Positions 33,098 to 42,461 of a stretch of DNA of 64,000 nucleotides are shown here, in pieces. A program made the position numbers and the translations under genes. The DNA is from Novosphingobium sp. 28-62-57. Its GTDB lineage: Bacteria; Pseudomonadota; Alphaproteobacteria; Sphingomonadales; Sphingomonadaceae. Within the stretch, counting starts at the first letter, position 1. Each line of letters begins with the position of its first letter. The stretch covers positions 274,810 through 338,809 of the forward strand of contig NCGO01000005.1 of assembly GCA_002256985.1 (NCBI GenBank), written 5' to 3'. Below the pieces are notes generated by a model, which worked only from the letters and a program-made list of their open reading frames with translations, was not told the origin of the DNA and did no database searches.

Positions 33098-35410
33098 ATG
33101 AAAAAGACATTTCTTCTCAGCTCCGCGCTGACGACAACGCTGCTTTTCTCAACCAATGCTTTCGCACAGCAAAGCAATTCGCCTGCGCCAGAAGACGAAA
33201 GCGCTGACACTATTGTCGTTACGGCACAGAAGTTCGAACAGAAGCTTGTCGATGTTCCCATTACTATTTCTGCCGTCACCGGTGATCGCATCCGCGAGCT
33301 GGGCGTTTCGGACCTTGATGAGCTGTCCGCCTATGTCCCCGGCCTCAACATTCAGGAGCAGAGCGCCAATAACCCCGGTGTCGTGATCCGTGGCATCACA
33401 TCGGATTCCGGCTCGGCCCAGCAGGGCCCGCGCGTCACGCTCTATTACAACGGCGTCGATATCTCGCGTTCGCGCGGGTCCTATCAGGCGATCTATGATC
33501 TTGAGCGTGTAGAAGTGATCAAGGGCCCGCAGGCCACGCTGTTTGGCACCGCCTCTGCCATCGGTGCGATCAGCCTCGTGTCCGCCCGCCCGCAGGAAGG
33601 CTTTTCGGGCATGGTCACCGGCGGCATCGGCAATTACAGCCAGACGCTGCTCGGCGGCTTCCTCAATGCTGGTTCCGATGTCATCGCCGCCCGCTTTGCG
33701 TTCGAATGGCGCACCCGCGATGGCTATGTCGAAAACCTCGCCCCTTCGCAGGAAGAAGAACTCTACGCGCAAGACCAGCTTGGCCTGCGCGCCTCGGTCC
33801 GCTGGAAGCCGTCTGACCGCGTAACCGTGGACCTGATCGGCACGTTTGACCGTCAGCGCAATGGCGGCACGCCGTTCGTTTCGGGCACTTTTGCCACATC
33901 GGCGGGCCCGGCCAATCCGTTCGGCAAGGCCAACCTCGGTGGCTCGCCAGTGTCTGCGGCGGTGCTGGGCGATTCTCAGCTCGGCCTCAACCGTGAAGTC
34001 TATGACGCCAACCTGACCGTGGCCGCCGAGCTGACCGACGAGATCACGTTCACCACCGTCAACGGCTACCGCGAATTTGATAGCCGCGAAGTGTTCGATG
34101 CCGATGGCAGTGCCGCCTGGTATCTCGAATTTGCCGAAAACGCCAAGGGTTGGCAGGCCAGCCACGAAGGCCGCTTCAGCTATCAGTCCAGCACGATCCG
34201 CGCCTCGGCGGGCTGGAACGTGTTCAAGGAAGACAGCACGCAGGCCGTGCCGTTCAGCTCCGAAGAAGGCACGTTCCTGCAGTGCGCGGCCAACATCATC
34301 CCCGGCCTTGGCTGCGTGAATTCCGCAGGCGTGGTCACCGCGGCACAGGCCACGGCGCTCGCCAGCGGGGGCTTGCTCACGCAGGCACCCTATTCGTCGG
34401 AATTCATCAACGGCGGCATCAACACCGCCTACTCGGTCTTTGCGGATGCCACGTGGATCCCCACGCCCGCGCTCGAAGTCACCGTCGGCGCGCGCTATGT
34501 CTGGGAAGATCGTGAATCGACCTATTTTGCCCGTGTTCCGCGCCCGGCGCTCAACCCCGCTGCCACATCGCTGATCCCGGGGCAGGTCGATACCGGCGGC
34601 CGGACCTTCCGCGCCAGCGGCAAATCCAATGCCTTCCTGCCGCGCTTCAACGTGCTTTACCGCTTGGGCGATCGCACCAATGTCTTCGCCACAGTCTCAA
34701 AGGGCCGCCGCTCGCCCGTGGTGCAACTGGCCGCCACGCGCGTGAATGGCACGCCACAGCCCGCGTTGCAGAACGTGCCGGAAGAAAAGGTCTGGAACTA
34801 CGAGGTGGGCCTGAAGGGTGCGGTCGGCCCGGTGTCGGGTTCGATCGGCGTCTATTACCAGAAGTACGATGGCTTCCAGGTCAGCGTGCAGCAGTCCAAC
34901 GGTACCAGCGTCACGCAAAGCGCTGGCGCGGCCAGCAACTTTGGGGTTGAGGCTGAGCTCGCGATCAAGGCGTCGGACTGGTTGCAACTGTTCGGCAACG
35001 TTGGCTTCATCGATGGCGGCATTGACAAGAACAACACCTTTGCCCCCACCTTCTCGGGCGCGCGCTTCCGCCTTCAGCCCGAATGGCAGGCCGCTGGCGG
35101 CTTCACCATCGATGCTCCGGTGGCCGATGGCGTGCGCGTGTTCATGACGCCGACCGTGACTTATCGCAGCAAGATCTTCTTCGAACTGCCCAACCGCGAA
35201 CTGCTCAGCCAGAAAGCGGTGACGCTGGTCAACGTGCGCGGTGGCGTGTCGTTTGCCGATGGCAAGTATGAAATCTCGGCCTTCATGCGCAATGTCACCG
35301 ACAAGAACTACCTGCTCGATGCCGGCAACACCGGCGGCGCATTCGGCATCCCGACCTTCATCCCCGCCGAACCGCGCTTCTTCGGCGCTGCGCTCACCGC
35401 GCGGTTCTGA
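33098..35410 (+). CDS. TonB-dependent receptor
   Basis: 770 residues. Signal peptide MKKTFLLSSALTTTLLFSTNAFA, then the plug starting at DTIVVTAQKFEQKLVDVP with LERVEVIKGPQATLFGTASA. The beta barrel ends in PRFFGAALTARF with a terminal phenylalanine, as needed for barrel assembly. Codon choice in the first 100 codons is less biased than in neighbours, as is common for signal-peptide regions. The ATG at 33098 follows AGGTGGG; an upstream in-frame ATG at 33032 would put the signal peptide inside the protein. It precedes the PhoD gene on the same strand and is divergent from a GMC oxidoreductase. Ligand unknown. Confidence 0.93.
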   Translation: MKKTFLLSSALTTTLLFSTNAFAQQSNSPAPEDESADTIVVTAQKFEQKLVDVPITISAVTGDRIRELGVSDLDELSAYVPGLNIQEQSANNPGVVIRGITSDSGSAQQGPRVTLYYNGVDISRSRGSYQAIYDLERVEVIKGPQATLFGTASAIGAISLVSARPQEGFSGMVTGGIGNYSQTLLGGFLNAGSDVIAARFAFEWRTRDGYVENLAPSQEEELYAQDQLGLRASVRWKPSDRVTVDLIGTFDRQRNGGTPFVSGTFATSAGPANPFGKANLGGSPVSAAVLGDSQLGLNREVYDANLTVAAELTDEITFTTVNGYREFDSREVFDADGSAAWYLEFAENAKGWQASHEGRFSYQSSTIRASAGWNVFKEDSTQAVPFSSEEGTFLQCAANIIPGLGCVNSAGVVTAAQATALASGGLLTQAPYSSEFINGGINTAYSVFADATWIPTPALEVTVGARYVWEDRESTYFARVPRPALNPAATSLIPGQVDTGGRTFRASGKSNAFLPRFNVLYRLGDRTNVFATVSKGRRSPVVQLAATRVNGTPQPALQNVPEEKVWNYEVGLKGAVGPVSGSIGVYYQKYDGFQVSVQQSNGTSVTQSAGAASNFGVEAELAIKASDWLQLFGNVGFIDGGIDKNNTFAPTFSGARFRLQPEWQAAGGFTIDAPVADGVRVFMTPTVTYRSKIFFELPNRELLSQKAVTLVNVRGGVSFADGKYEISAFMRNVTDKNYLLDAGNTGGAFGIPTFIPAEPRFFGAALTARF

Positions 35411-35430
35411 GGGTCACCCGCCATGGAAAC

Positions 35431-35517
35431 CCTCCCCCATCCCCTCCCTTGAGGGAGGGGAGCGAGACTTACTGAGCCGTCAGGCGAAGTTAGTCGCAGC
35501 GGGGTGGGTGTTCCACG
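35431..35517. repeat. dispersed repeat with GGGAGGGG hairpin
   Basis: CCCCTCCCT at 35441 and AGGGAGGGG at 35452 form a perfect hairpin, followed by GACTTACTGAGCCGTCAGGC and a CAGCGGGGTGGGTG tail. This composite unit is common between genes in sphingomonads. It can act as terminator for the TonB receptor just upstream. Confidence 0.75.
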
Positions 35518-35568
35518 GTTAGTGCTACAAACGACAGAATCGACACCAAAGCCAAGGACGCCAGACCG

Positions 35569-37230
35569 ATGACCCTCAGCATCAACCGCCGCAATCTGCT
35601 CGCCGCCGTGGGCGCGGGCACCGGCATCGGTCTGGCCCCTGCCGCCATTGCCGCCGCAAAGCTCAGGACCGCCAGCTTCCGCCACGGCGTGGCCAGCGGC
35701 GATCCGGCGGCGGACGGCGCAGTCATCTGGACCCGCGCGACAGTGACCGAAGGCGCCAGCGGTGATGTGCCCCTCACCTGGCACGTTGCCATCAGCGACA
35801 CCGCCAAGCCGCTGAAATCCGGCAAGATCACCGCCACCGCTGCTGCCGATCACACCGCCAAGGTCGAAGTCTCCGGCCTCAAGCCCGCCACCGAATACTG
35901 GTACTGGTTCCGCACCGCCGATGGCAAGCCCAGCCCCAAGGGCCGCTTCCGCACGCTGCCGGTGGGCAAGGTCGACAAGCTGGTCATCGCCCTCACCTCG
36001 TGCGCGCTTTATCCCGGCGGGTACTTCAACGCCTATGCCGATCTCGCCACGCAGGAGCGCGTCGATGCCGTGCTGCATCTGGGCGATTACATCTATGAAT
36101 ATGGCGCCGAAGGCTATGGCGCAGATATTGGCAAGCGGCTGAACCGCCTGCCCGATCCCACGCACGAAATCGTCACCCTGTCGGACTACCGCCGCCGCCA
36201 CGCGCAGGTAAAGGCCGATCCGCAGATGCAGGCCGCCCACGCCCGCGCCGCTTTCATCTGCGTGTGGGACGATCACGAAACCGCCAACGATTCCTGGCTC
36301 GGCGGCGCAGAGAACCACGATCCCGCCAAGGAAGGCGATTGGCGCGCGCGCAAGGCTGCGGCGCTGCAGGCCTATTTCGAATGGATGCCGATCCGCAATC
36401 CCAAAGCCGGAGCCGATCCCGCCGCGATCAACCGCAGCTTCGAATTTGGCGATCTGGCCACGCTCGCCATGGTCGAAACCCGCCTGCTCGCCCGCTCCGA
36501 ACAGATCGCCGCCAAGGGCGCAGCCCCCGATATGGCGCAAGTCACCGCGATGCTCGCCGCCCGCAACGATCCTTCGCGTGAAATGCTGGGCGCAGCGCAA
36601 TTGCAGTGGCTGGAAAGCCTGTTCGCCAAGTCGGTAAAGGCAGGAAAGCCCTGGCAATTGCTCGGCAATCAGGTGGTCATGGCGCGCGTGCCGGGGCCAG
36701 ACCTGCGCACCGCATTGGGCGATGCCACGTTCGAAGCGATGCTGGCCAAGATGCCCGAAGCCTATCGCGGCCAGATCGCCCGCTCACAGGCCGCATTCAA
36801 GGCCGGCATCCCGTTCAACATGGACGCGTGGGACGGCTACCCCCCTGCCCGCGAACGGCTCTATGCCAGCATGCGCAAAATCGGCGCAAACCCGCTGGCC
36901 TTCGCCGGAGACAGCCACGCCGCCTGGGCCAACGACCTCTACGACGATAGCGGCACCCGCATCGGCGCGGAATTCGGCGCAACCGCCATCACCAGCCCCT
37001 CCTACGGCTCGCTCCTCCCGGGCCTTGGCAAAATCATCGCCGCCCAAAGCCCCGAAGTCGCCTTCTGCGATCAGGACATGAAGGGCTACACGATGGTCAC
37101 GATAACCCCCGACGCCGCGGTGGCCGAATTCGTCACCGTCTCCACCGTGTTCGCACCGGAATACAAACGCGGAATGGCTGCAAGGTTTGAGGCGCGCAAG
37201 GGGGCGGCGTTGAAGGCTTTGACTGTGTAA
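35569..37230 (+). CDS. phoD: PhoD-family alkaline phosphatase/phosphodiesterase
   Basis: 553 residues with a Tat signal (NRRNLLAAVGAGTGIG). The N-terminal fibronectin-like domain (FRHGVASGDPAADGAVIWTR) is followed by the PhoD metal-site stretches HLGDYIYEYG, FICVWDDHETANDSW and FAGDSHAAWAND. The folded enzyme would be exported with calcium and iron and releases phosphate from mono- and diesters. Length fits the family. It lies after a TonB receptor with a dispersed repeat between; no Pho-box was recognised. It might act in phosphate scavenging or remove phosphate from an imported ligand. Confidence 0.92.
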   Translation: MTLSINRRNLLAAVGAGTGIGLAPAAIAAAKLRTASFRHGVASGDPAADGAVIWTRATVTEGASGDVPLTWHVAISDTAKPLKSGKITATAAADHTAKVEVSGLKPATEYWYWFRTADGKPSPKGRFRTLPVGKVDKLVIALTSCALYPGGYFNAYADLATQERVDAVLHLGDYIYEYGAEGYGADIGKRLNRLPDPTHEIVTLSDYRRRHAQVKADPQMQAAHARAAFICVWDDHETANDSWLGGAENHDPAKEGDWRARKAAALQAYFEWMPIRNPKAGADPAAINRSFEFGDLATLAMVETRLLARSEQIAAKGAAPDMAQVTAMLAARNDPSREMLGAAQLQWLESLFAKSVKAGKPWQLLGNQVVMARVPGPDLRTALGDATFEAMLAKMPEAYRGQIARSQAAFKAGIPFNMDAWDGYPPARERLYASMRKIGANPLAFAGDSHAAWANDLYDDSGTRIGAEFGATAITSPSYGSLLPGLGKIIAAQSPEVAFCDQDMKGYTMVTITPDAAVAEFVTVSTVFAPEYKRGMAARFEARKGAALKALTV

Positions 37231-37231
37231 T

Positions 37232-37573
37232 CTAGTTCTGGATCAATCTGCGCCGCTGCAGAATTGTCATGAAATCGCGGCGTGCATCAGCAACCAGCGC
37301 GATCGTTGCCGCGGTTTCATCAAGGAAATAGACAATCCGGTAGGGCGGGTGTGAAACTTGCCGAAGGCTCGTGTGTCCGAACGGCTCCAATTCCCGCAGC
37401 CGGGGGCCGCGTTCCGGAAAATCGGCAATGCCATCAATCGTTGCCAGAATTTCGGCAAGATGGGCACGCGCACCATCCCATCCATCCGGTCCGCGTTGCG
37501 CGAGCCTGCGTTCAAAAATATGCTGGAGATCGATGCGTGCCTGTTCGGTATATTGAACCGCAACCTTAGGCAT
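37232..37573 (-). CDS. ParE/RelE-family toxin
   Basis: 113 residues with the ParE-type start VQYTEQARIDLQHIFER and the core YRIVYFLDETAATIALVADARRDF. ParE toxins poison gyrase; RelE relatives cut mRNA on the ribosome. The ATG at 37573 overlaps the antitoxin stop by eight bases, the usual toxin-antitoxin arrangement; an in-frame upstream start inside the antitoxin gene is rejected. Together with the antitoxin it probably stabilises the replicon, since the partition genes lie 2 kb downstream. It converges on phoD with a one-base gap. Confidence 0.85.
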   Translation of the reverse strand: MPKVAVQYTEQARIDLQHIFERRLAQRGPDGWDGARAHLAEILATIDGIADFPERGPRLRELEPFGHTSLRQVSHPPYRIVYFLDETAATIALVADARRDFMTILQRRRLIQN

Positions 37574-37844
37574 CGTCGGGGCGCGCACCAGTAATCCGGT
37601 CAAGCATGCCTTCAGCCGGGTAAACCCTGCCCGCCGAGATATCTTCCTTGGCCAGCGCCAGCAGCTTTAACAGCGCCAGCGTTTCCTGCGTCTGGTAATA
37701 GTCCGCTGCATCCTGCAGCACCGCCTTGGCCTCGCCGTTCTGGGTGATGATCAGGGGCGGTGCGCCCTCGTTCAATTCCCGCAGCACTTCAGCGCTGTTC
37801 GCCTTGACGTAGCTGATCGGCTTGATGCGGCTTTCAAGACCCAT
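37566..37844 (-). CDS. Phd/YefM-family antitoxin
   Basis: 92 residues with the Phd/YefM fold: ISYVKANSAEVLRELN, then PLIITQNGEAKAVLQDAADYYQTQETLALLKLLALA. The C-terminal part would neutralise the toxin encoded downstream, and the N-terminal part binds the operator. GGAG lies seven bases before the ATG at 37844; a GTG four codons upstream is a weaker alternative. A paralogue with the same core lies at 39201 without a toxin. Confidence 0.85.
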   Translation of the reverse strand: MGLESRIKPISYVKANSAEVLRELNEGAPPLIITQNGEAKAVLQDAADYYQTQETLALLKLLALAKEDISAGRVYPAEGMLDRITGARPDDA

Positions 37845-38082
37845 AAAACGCTCCACTGGAATTTGGACCGATTATAGTCTCAATCCGCCATCATGTCACC
37901 CCTGCCCTCTCCCTGATCCAAATCTCGCCGCACCGTGGAGATTTCGGGAGATTCCTGTGAACCCGGCGGCGCACCTTCGTTGCTTGCAAGGCCGCAGGAT
38001 TTCGGCCACGAATCTCGGACCGCCGGTTTCCGCATCACGCCGCGGCTTATTCTCCCGCCGGCAATTGCACTGGACATAAAGC

Positions 38083-39114
38083 ATGATGGATGCACTTGAA
38101 GTGTGGGTGCCGCGCAAGGGCGATGCGCAGGCTCTTGAAGTCAGATCGGTACAGCTGGCTGCTCCGGGCTTTGGGCAAGTTACGGTGGAGGTTGAAGCCG
38201 CCGGTGTAGCCTATGCCGACATAGCGATGCGGGTAGGGGCATATCCCGGAGTCAAAGTGCCGTTCGTACCCGGCTATGATTTTGTCGGGCGCATTGTCCG
38301 TGTTGGTGATGGCGTCGATGGGTTTGCTGCAGGTGACCGGGTTGGTGGCATTACCGTAACAGGCTGCTACGCATCGCTGCGCAATGTTGATGCCAATCTC
38401 CTGGTCAAAGCCCCGGAAGGCTGCGATGCGGCGAAGCTTGTTGCAGCAACTTTGAATGGCCTGACCGCATGGCAAATGCTGAAACGCACGACAACGCCAG
38501 AAAAGGGTGAATGGATACTGGTTCACGGTGCCAGTGGCGGCGTGGGCACCTTGTTGGTTGATCTGGCTGCCTTGGGCGGGATCAAGGCAATTGGCACCAG
38601 TTCTGCTGGAAATCTCGATTTTGTTCGGTCCCACAACTGTGTGGCAATCGATTATGCGGCAGACGCATTTGCCGAAAACATTCTCGAAATCAGCGGAGGC
38701 GGGGTCGTTGCCGCCTATGATCACATTGGCGGACGACACTTCCGAAAGCGCAGCATGGCTGTTCTGCGCGATGGCGGGGTCGGTGTGCTTTACGGGGCTT
38801 ACGAGATCAGTCGTGGTGGCCGGTTTCGGCCTGCTGCGCTGATCTCGTTGTTGACCGGGGGGCGCTATTCACCGCTGGATCTGGTTGCTGCCAGCAAAGG
38901 CGTTGTCACCTATCTGGCAGATGCGATGGTCCGTCATCGGGTTGAGACCTATCGCGCTGATATGGCTAATGTTTATGCTCTTGTCGAAACCGGCGCCCTG
39001 AACCCCATCGTCGGCGCACGCTTAGCGCTGGAACGCGCTGCAGAGGCCCAAATCATGCTGGAAAACCGCGCGGTAAACGGCAAGATCGTGCTGGTTCCCG
39101 GCGGCGCTGCATAG
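38083..39114 (+). CDS. medium-chain dehydrogenase/reductase (zinc-free, quinone-oxidoreductase type)
   Basis: 343 residues. The MDR fold is shown by FVPGYDFVGRIVRVGDGVDGF, the cofactor loop HGASGGVGTLLVDLAALGG and YDHIGGRHF. No structural zinc cysteines are seen, so it is of the zeta-crystallin rather than classical ADH type. Codon use is less GC-biased than in the surrounding genes (many GTT, TTG and GAT codons), which suggests separate acquisition. It is bracketed by two paralogous antitoxin genes, both on the opposite strand. Substrate unknown. Confidence 0.82.
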   Translation: MMDALEVWVPRKGDAQALEVRSVQLAAPGFGQVTVEVEAAGVAYADIAMRVGAYPGVKVPFVPGYDFVGRIVRVGDGVDGFAAGDRVGGITVTGCYASLRNVDANLLVKAPEGCDAAKLVAATLNGLTAWQMLKRTTTPEKGEWILVHGASGGVGTLLVDLAALGGIKAIGTSSAGNLDFVRSHNCVAIDYAADAFAENILEISGGGVVAAYDHIGGRHFRKRSMAVLRDGGVGVLYGAYEISRGGRFRPAALISLLTGGRYSPLDLVAASKGVVTYLADAMVRHRVETYRADMANVYALVETGALNPIVGARLALERAAEAQIMLENRAVNGKIVLVPGGAA

Positions 39115-39200
39115 GAACGGAAAGACTGCGAGTATTGGGCATTTGGGGACTGGGTGAAGTGGCAGCGTAATTCTGCAAGGCGAAAGCGCCGTCCATGCCA

Positions 39201-39494
39201 TCACCGTGCATTCGGATCGCCCTTGGCCTCAGCCAGCTCGCCTATCCGGTCAAGCAATCCCTCGATCGGTTGCAGGCGCCCGGCTGCAATGTCATCGCTG
39301 ACAAGGGCAAGCAACTGGAGCAGAGCAAGCGTTTCGCGCCGTTCGTAATAGGCTGCCGCATCTTCCAGCACGGCGAAGGGCTCGCCATTCTCGGTCAGCA
39401 CGAGCGGTTCCGATCCCTTGCCAAGCCGCGCCAGGAGCGCAGGGCTGGCCGCGAGAAAATCGCTAAGCGGCATTTGCTGTCCGTGAATGTGCAT
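39201..39494 (-). CDS. orphan Phd/YefM-like antitoxin
   Basis: 97 residues with SDFLAASPALLARLGKGSEPLVLTENGEPFAVLEDAAAYYERRETLALLQLLALV, closely related to the antitoxin at 37566 (shared RETLALL-LLAL and DIAAGR...GLLDRI). The longer upstream frame lacks this similarity; the ATG at 39494 follows GGGGCGG, and an ATG seven codons later is also possible. No toxin frame follows: the 60-codon frame beyond its stop has no ParE features. It is therefore an orphan antitoxin or the remnant of a second toxin-antitoxin locus. Confidence 0.75.
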   Translation of the reverse strand: MHIHGQQMPLSDFLAASPALLARLGKGSEPLVLTENGEPFAVLEDAAAYYERRETLALLQLLALVSDDIAAGRLQPIEGLLDRIGELAEAKGDPNAR

Positions 39495-39725
39495 CGACCG
39501 CCCCAAGTTTTCCGCCCCCGGCCAAGGGTATATCACAGCGCAAGCGATGTCGCGCGGTTGCCTTGCTCCGATTCGAACAATTCCCGCCGCCGCGCTGCAC
39601 AATATCTTGATCGGTGAAGCCGTCTGACGCCCATATGCAGCGCTTCTCACAATAGATCACCCGCAATTGCGCGATTGAAGGAAATCCGATATCACGAGTG
39701 CGGAATACCTTCAAAAAGGCGCGTG

Positions 39726-40928
39726 ATGACTGATCCGAATTCAATAGTCAGCCAGATCGGCGATCTTGCCTCAGCCGGTGAGAAGATGATCGAGCGTCTG
39801 CGGCGCAAGGCCTTTCTGCCAGACAGCCGCAAGGGACTCAATGTCCGCATCGGCATTGCCGAGGCTGCGCAGCTGCTCGGCTGCTCCACCAACCGCATCC
39901 GCATGGCTGAGGACGATGGCCGCCTGCCCGCCCCGCCCGCCGGGGAAAACGGGCGGCGGCTGGGCTATTCGATGGACGAGTTGATGCACATGCGCGAGGT
40001 GCTGGGAGCCTCCCCTGCCCGCGCTCCAGGCGATGTGCCCGCGATCATCGCGGTGCAGAATTTCAAGGGCGGCGTGGGCAAAAGCACCGTCACCACGCAC
40101 CTGGCGCACTATTTCGGCGTGCAAGGATACCGCGTGCTGGTGGTCGATTGCGACAGCCAGGCGACGACAACCACGCTGTTCGGCTTCAACCCGCATTTCA
40201 ACATCACGCGCGATGAAACGCTCTACCCCTACCTGTCGATCGACCCAACGCAGACCGATCTGCTCTATGCGGTCAAGCGCACGCCCTGGCCCAATGTCGA
40301 TCTGATCCCGTCGAACCTTGAGCTGTTCGATGTGGAGTATGAACTGGCCGCATCGGGCGCTGATGGGCAGTCGGTGCTGGCCGCGCGGTTCCGCAAGCTG
40401 AAGGCGGGCTTGCTTGATATGGCGCGCGATTACGACATCGTGATCCTCGATCCGCCGCCCGCGCTTGGCACGATTTCGCTCGCCGTGATGCAGGCGGCCA
40501 ATGCGCTGCTGGTGCCGCTGGCCGCCACGACGCCCGATTTCTGCTCCACCGTGCAGTTCCTGTCGATGATGGATCAGGTCATCGCGCAGCTGATCGAAGC
40601 GGGGATCGAGGTCGATTACACGTTCGTGCGGCTGATCTGTTCCAAGTTCGATGGCGGAGACCCGTCACACGAAATGGTCCGCACGATCATGGAGCAGACT
40701 TTCGGCCCCGCCCTGCTGCCCGTGCCGATCCTTGAAAGTGCCGAAATCAGCCACGCGGCACTGCGGATGATGACGATTTACGAACTGGAGAAGCCGATCG
40801 GCACGCCGCGCACCCACAAGCGCTGCCGCGCCAATCTGGACGAGGCGATGGGCCAGATCGAACAGCTGGTGCGCGCAGGCTGGGGCCGCATGGCGCCGGC
40901 GCGGGAAGAGGACGTGATCCATGCGTGA
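39726..40928 (+). CDS. parA: ParA family partition ATPase (RepA/ParA)
   Basis: 400 residues. An N-terminal MerR-like helix-turn-helix (IAEAAQLLGCSTNRIRMAED) precedes a deviant Walker A box KGGVGKST at about residues 114-121, then VVDCDSQATTT and VILDPPPALGTISLAV. This HTH-plus-ATPase type belongs to plasmid and second-chromosome partition systems of alphaproteobacteria. It segregates the replicon with the ParB encoded next and probably represses its own promoter. The ATG at 39726 follows AAAAAGGCG; an ATG 17 codons upstream adds nonconserved residues. The order parA-parB-repA is that of sphingomonad Mega-RPA plasmids. Confidence 0.95.
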   Translation: MTDPNSIVSQIGDLASAGEKMIERLRRKAFLPDSRKGLNVRIGIAEAAQLLGCSTNRIRMAEDDGRLPAPPAGENGRRLGYSMDELMHMREVLGASPARAPGDVPAIIAVQNFKGGVGKSTVTTHLAHYFGVQGYRVLVVDCDSQATTTTLFGFNPHFNITRDETLYPYLSIDPTQTDLLYAVKRTPWPNVDLIPSNLELFDVEYELAASGADGQSVLAARFRKLKAGLLDMARDYDIVILDPPPALGTISLAVMQAANALLVPLAATTPDFCSTVQFLSMMDQVIAQLIEAGIEVDYTFVRLICSKFDGGDPSHEMVRTIMEQTFGPALLPVPILESAEISHAALRMMTIYELEKPIGTPRTHKRCRANLDEAMGQIEQLVRAGWGRMAPAREEDVIHA

Positions 40929-40960
40929 TAGCGGTTCTTATCCCGATGTTGCGTCTGTGT

Positions 40961-41042
40961 CCTTCGACAGGCTCAGGACGAGCGGGGTTTGGTTTGCAAC
41001 CAGTCCTCAAAATGCCGCTCATGCTGAGCTTGTCGAAGCATG
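40961..41042. repeat. dispersed palindromic repeat (CTTCGACAGGCTCAG type)
   Basis: CCTTCGACAGGCTCAGGACG and GCTCATGCTGAGCTTGTCGA are inverted around a 35-base centre. It lies between parA and parB. A 70-codon frame across it is not considered a gene. Confidence 0.85.
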
Positions 41043-41122
41043 TTTGCCGCACCGCACATCCGACACTTTCCTACACGATAATGTTCGCATTATGTTCCGC
41101 GCTGATGCAAGGGAGCTGACCC

Positions 41123-42214
41123 ATGGCGCGTAAGCAATCTGACTATCTCGCAGCCCTGCTGGCTGACGAGGAAATGGCTGAAACAAAGGCGGAAAAATCG
41201 GCTGAAGCGATCTCCGAATCGCCGCTGGACGCCGAATCCCCCTCCCCTGCCCCACCCCGCGGCGAACGCCTGCGCGGGACCACGCTGCTGGGCCGCGAGA
41301 GCGCACTGGCGCGCGTGGCCAGCGGCGAAGTGCGGCAGGTTACGCAGCTGCTGCTCGATCCAGCGCGGGTGCGGGTGTGGAAAGGCAATGCCCGCTCTTA
41401 CGAACATCTCTCCGAAGAATCCTGCGCGGAACTGATTGATTCGATCATTGCCGAAGGTGGGCAGAAAGTGCCTGCCGTGGTGCGCCGGATCGAAGGCGAC
41501 CCGGACCACGATTACGAAGTGATTGCGGGCACCCGGCGCCACTGGTCGATTTCGTGGTTGCGCGCCAATTCCTATCCGCAGATGCAGTTCGTGGCGCAAG
41601 TGGCGCAGCTGGACGATGAGGCCGCGTTCCGCCTTGCCGATCTGGAGAACCGCGCGCGCAAGGACGTTTCGGATCTGGAACGGGCACGCAACTATGCGCA
41701 GGCCCTGCACGATCACTATGGCAGCCACCTGACGCGCATGGCCGACCGGCTGAAGCTGTCGAAGGGCTGGCTTTCAAAGATGATCAAAGTCGCCAGCCTG
41801 CCCGATCAGGTCGTGGCCGCCTTTGCCAGCCCCGCCGACGTGCAGCTGAAGCCCGCGTATGCGCTATCGCAGGCACTGGATGATCGCAAGGCCGCCCCTG
41901 CCATTCTGCGCGAGGCCAAAGCGATTGCGCGATTGCAGGACGAACACCGCCGCGAAGGCGATCCGGCCATCCCGGCCAATGAAGTGATTGCGCGCCTGCT
42001 CGCCGCGCCAGAGCGCAATGCCGAACGCACCGGCGGCCCTGTAACCTATAACAGCGGCTTTGATCGCCCTGCCCTCACCCTCCAGTCGGTCAACCGGCAA
42101 GGCGTGACGCTGCGGCTCCATTCGGGTTCGGGCATGAGCCTTGAGGAACTGGTCGAACTGGCGCGATGCGTGCTGGTAGACCTTGAACTCGAAGGCCGGG
42201 GCCTGCAACGCTGA
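41123..42214 (+). CDS. parB: ParB/RepB family centromere-binding protein
   Basis: 363 residues. The ParB N-terminal CTPase region is seen in VIAGTRRHWSISWLR with EIR-like ENRARKDVSDLERARNYAQAL, followed by the helix-turn-helix MADRLKLSKGWLSKMIKVASLP. The C-terminal part (about 265-363) resembles RepB of plasmid partition systems. It loads on parS and spreads, guiding ParA-driven segregation. Five copies of a parS-like palindrome occur in the window, four within 1.5 kb of this gene. It follows parA after 194 bases holding a dispersed repeat, and GGGAG precedes its ATG. Confidence 0.95.
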   Translation: MARKQSDYLAALLADEEMAETKAEKSAEAISESPLDAESPSPAPPRGERLRGTTLLGRESALARVASGEVRQVTQLLLDPARVRVWKGNARSYEHLSEESCAELIDSIIAEGGQKVPAVVRRIEGDPDHDYEVIAGTRRHWSISWLRANSYPQMQFVAQVAQLDDEAAFRLADLENRARKDVSDLERARNYAQALHDHYGSHLTRMADRLKLSKGWLSKMIKVASLPDQVVAAFASPADVQLKPAYALSQALDDRKAAPAILREAKAIARLQDEHRREGDPAIPANEVIARLLAAPERNAERTGGPVTYNSGFDRPALTLQSVNRQGVTLRLHSGSGMSLEELVELARCVLVDLELEGRGLQR

Positions 42215-42248
42215 TGCGCAAACGGGGAGTAGCGGCGCGCAGCACGCA

Positions 42249-42266
42249 TGTTTCCCCGGGGAAACA
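42249..42266. promoter_or_regulatory. parS-like palindrome
   Basis: TGTTTCCCCGGGGAAACA, a perfect 18-bp palindrome 34 bases after the parB stop. The core GTTTCCCCGGGGAAAC is identical to four other sites in the window. Confidence 0.75.
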
Positions 42267-42278
42267 TTTTCCGATGGG

Positions 42279-42393
42279 CCTTCGACAGGCTCAGGCTGAG
42301 CGGGGATTTGGGCTGTTTGCAGGCTACGGCTGGCCATGGCACCAACACGAACTTGCCCCCTCCTCCTCCGCTCAGACTGAGCATGTCGAAGGA
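42279..42393. repeat. dispersed palindromic repeat (CTTCGACAGGCTCAG type)
   Basis: CCTTCGACAGGCTCAGGCTG and CTCAGACTGAGCATGTCGAA are inverted around a 60-base centre between parB and repA. Confidence 0.85.
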
Positions 42394-42420
42394 TATTTCA
42401 CTTCCCCGAGCCGGTTCCGG

Positions 42421-42448
42421 CAGAGTGTTTCCCCGGGGAAACACTCTG
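42421..42448. promoter_or_regulatory. parS-like palindrome, 28-bp symmetric
   Basis: The 16-bp core GTTTCCCCGGGGAAAC at 42427 is extended on both sides by CAGAGT and ACTCTG, giving perfect symmetry over 28 bases, more than any other copy. Confidence 0.75.
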
Positions 42449-42461
42449 CATTCACCGCTGC

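Noticed and set aside
38083-39114. Toxin for the orphan antitoxin
   Set aside because: The neighbouring gene is a full-length medium-chain dehydrogenase on the other strand, not a ParE or RelE protein.
40921-41133. 70-codon frame between parA and parB
   Set aside because: It is made mostly of a dispersed CTTCGACAGG repeat and runs into the parB start; no independent ribosome site.
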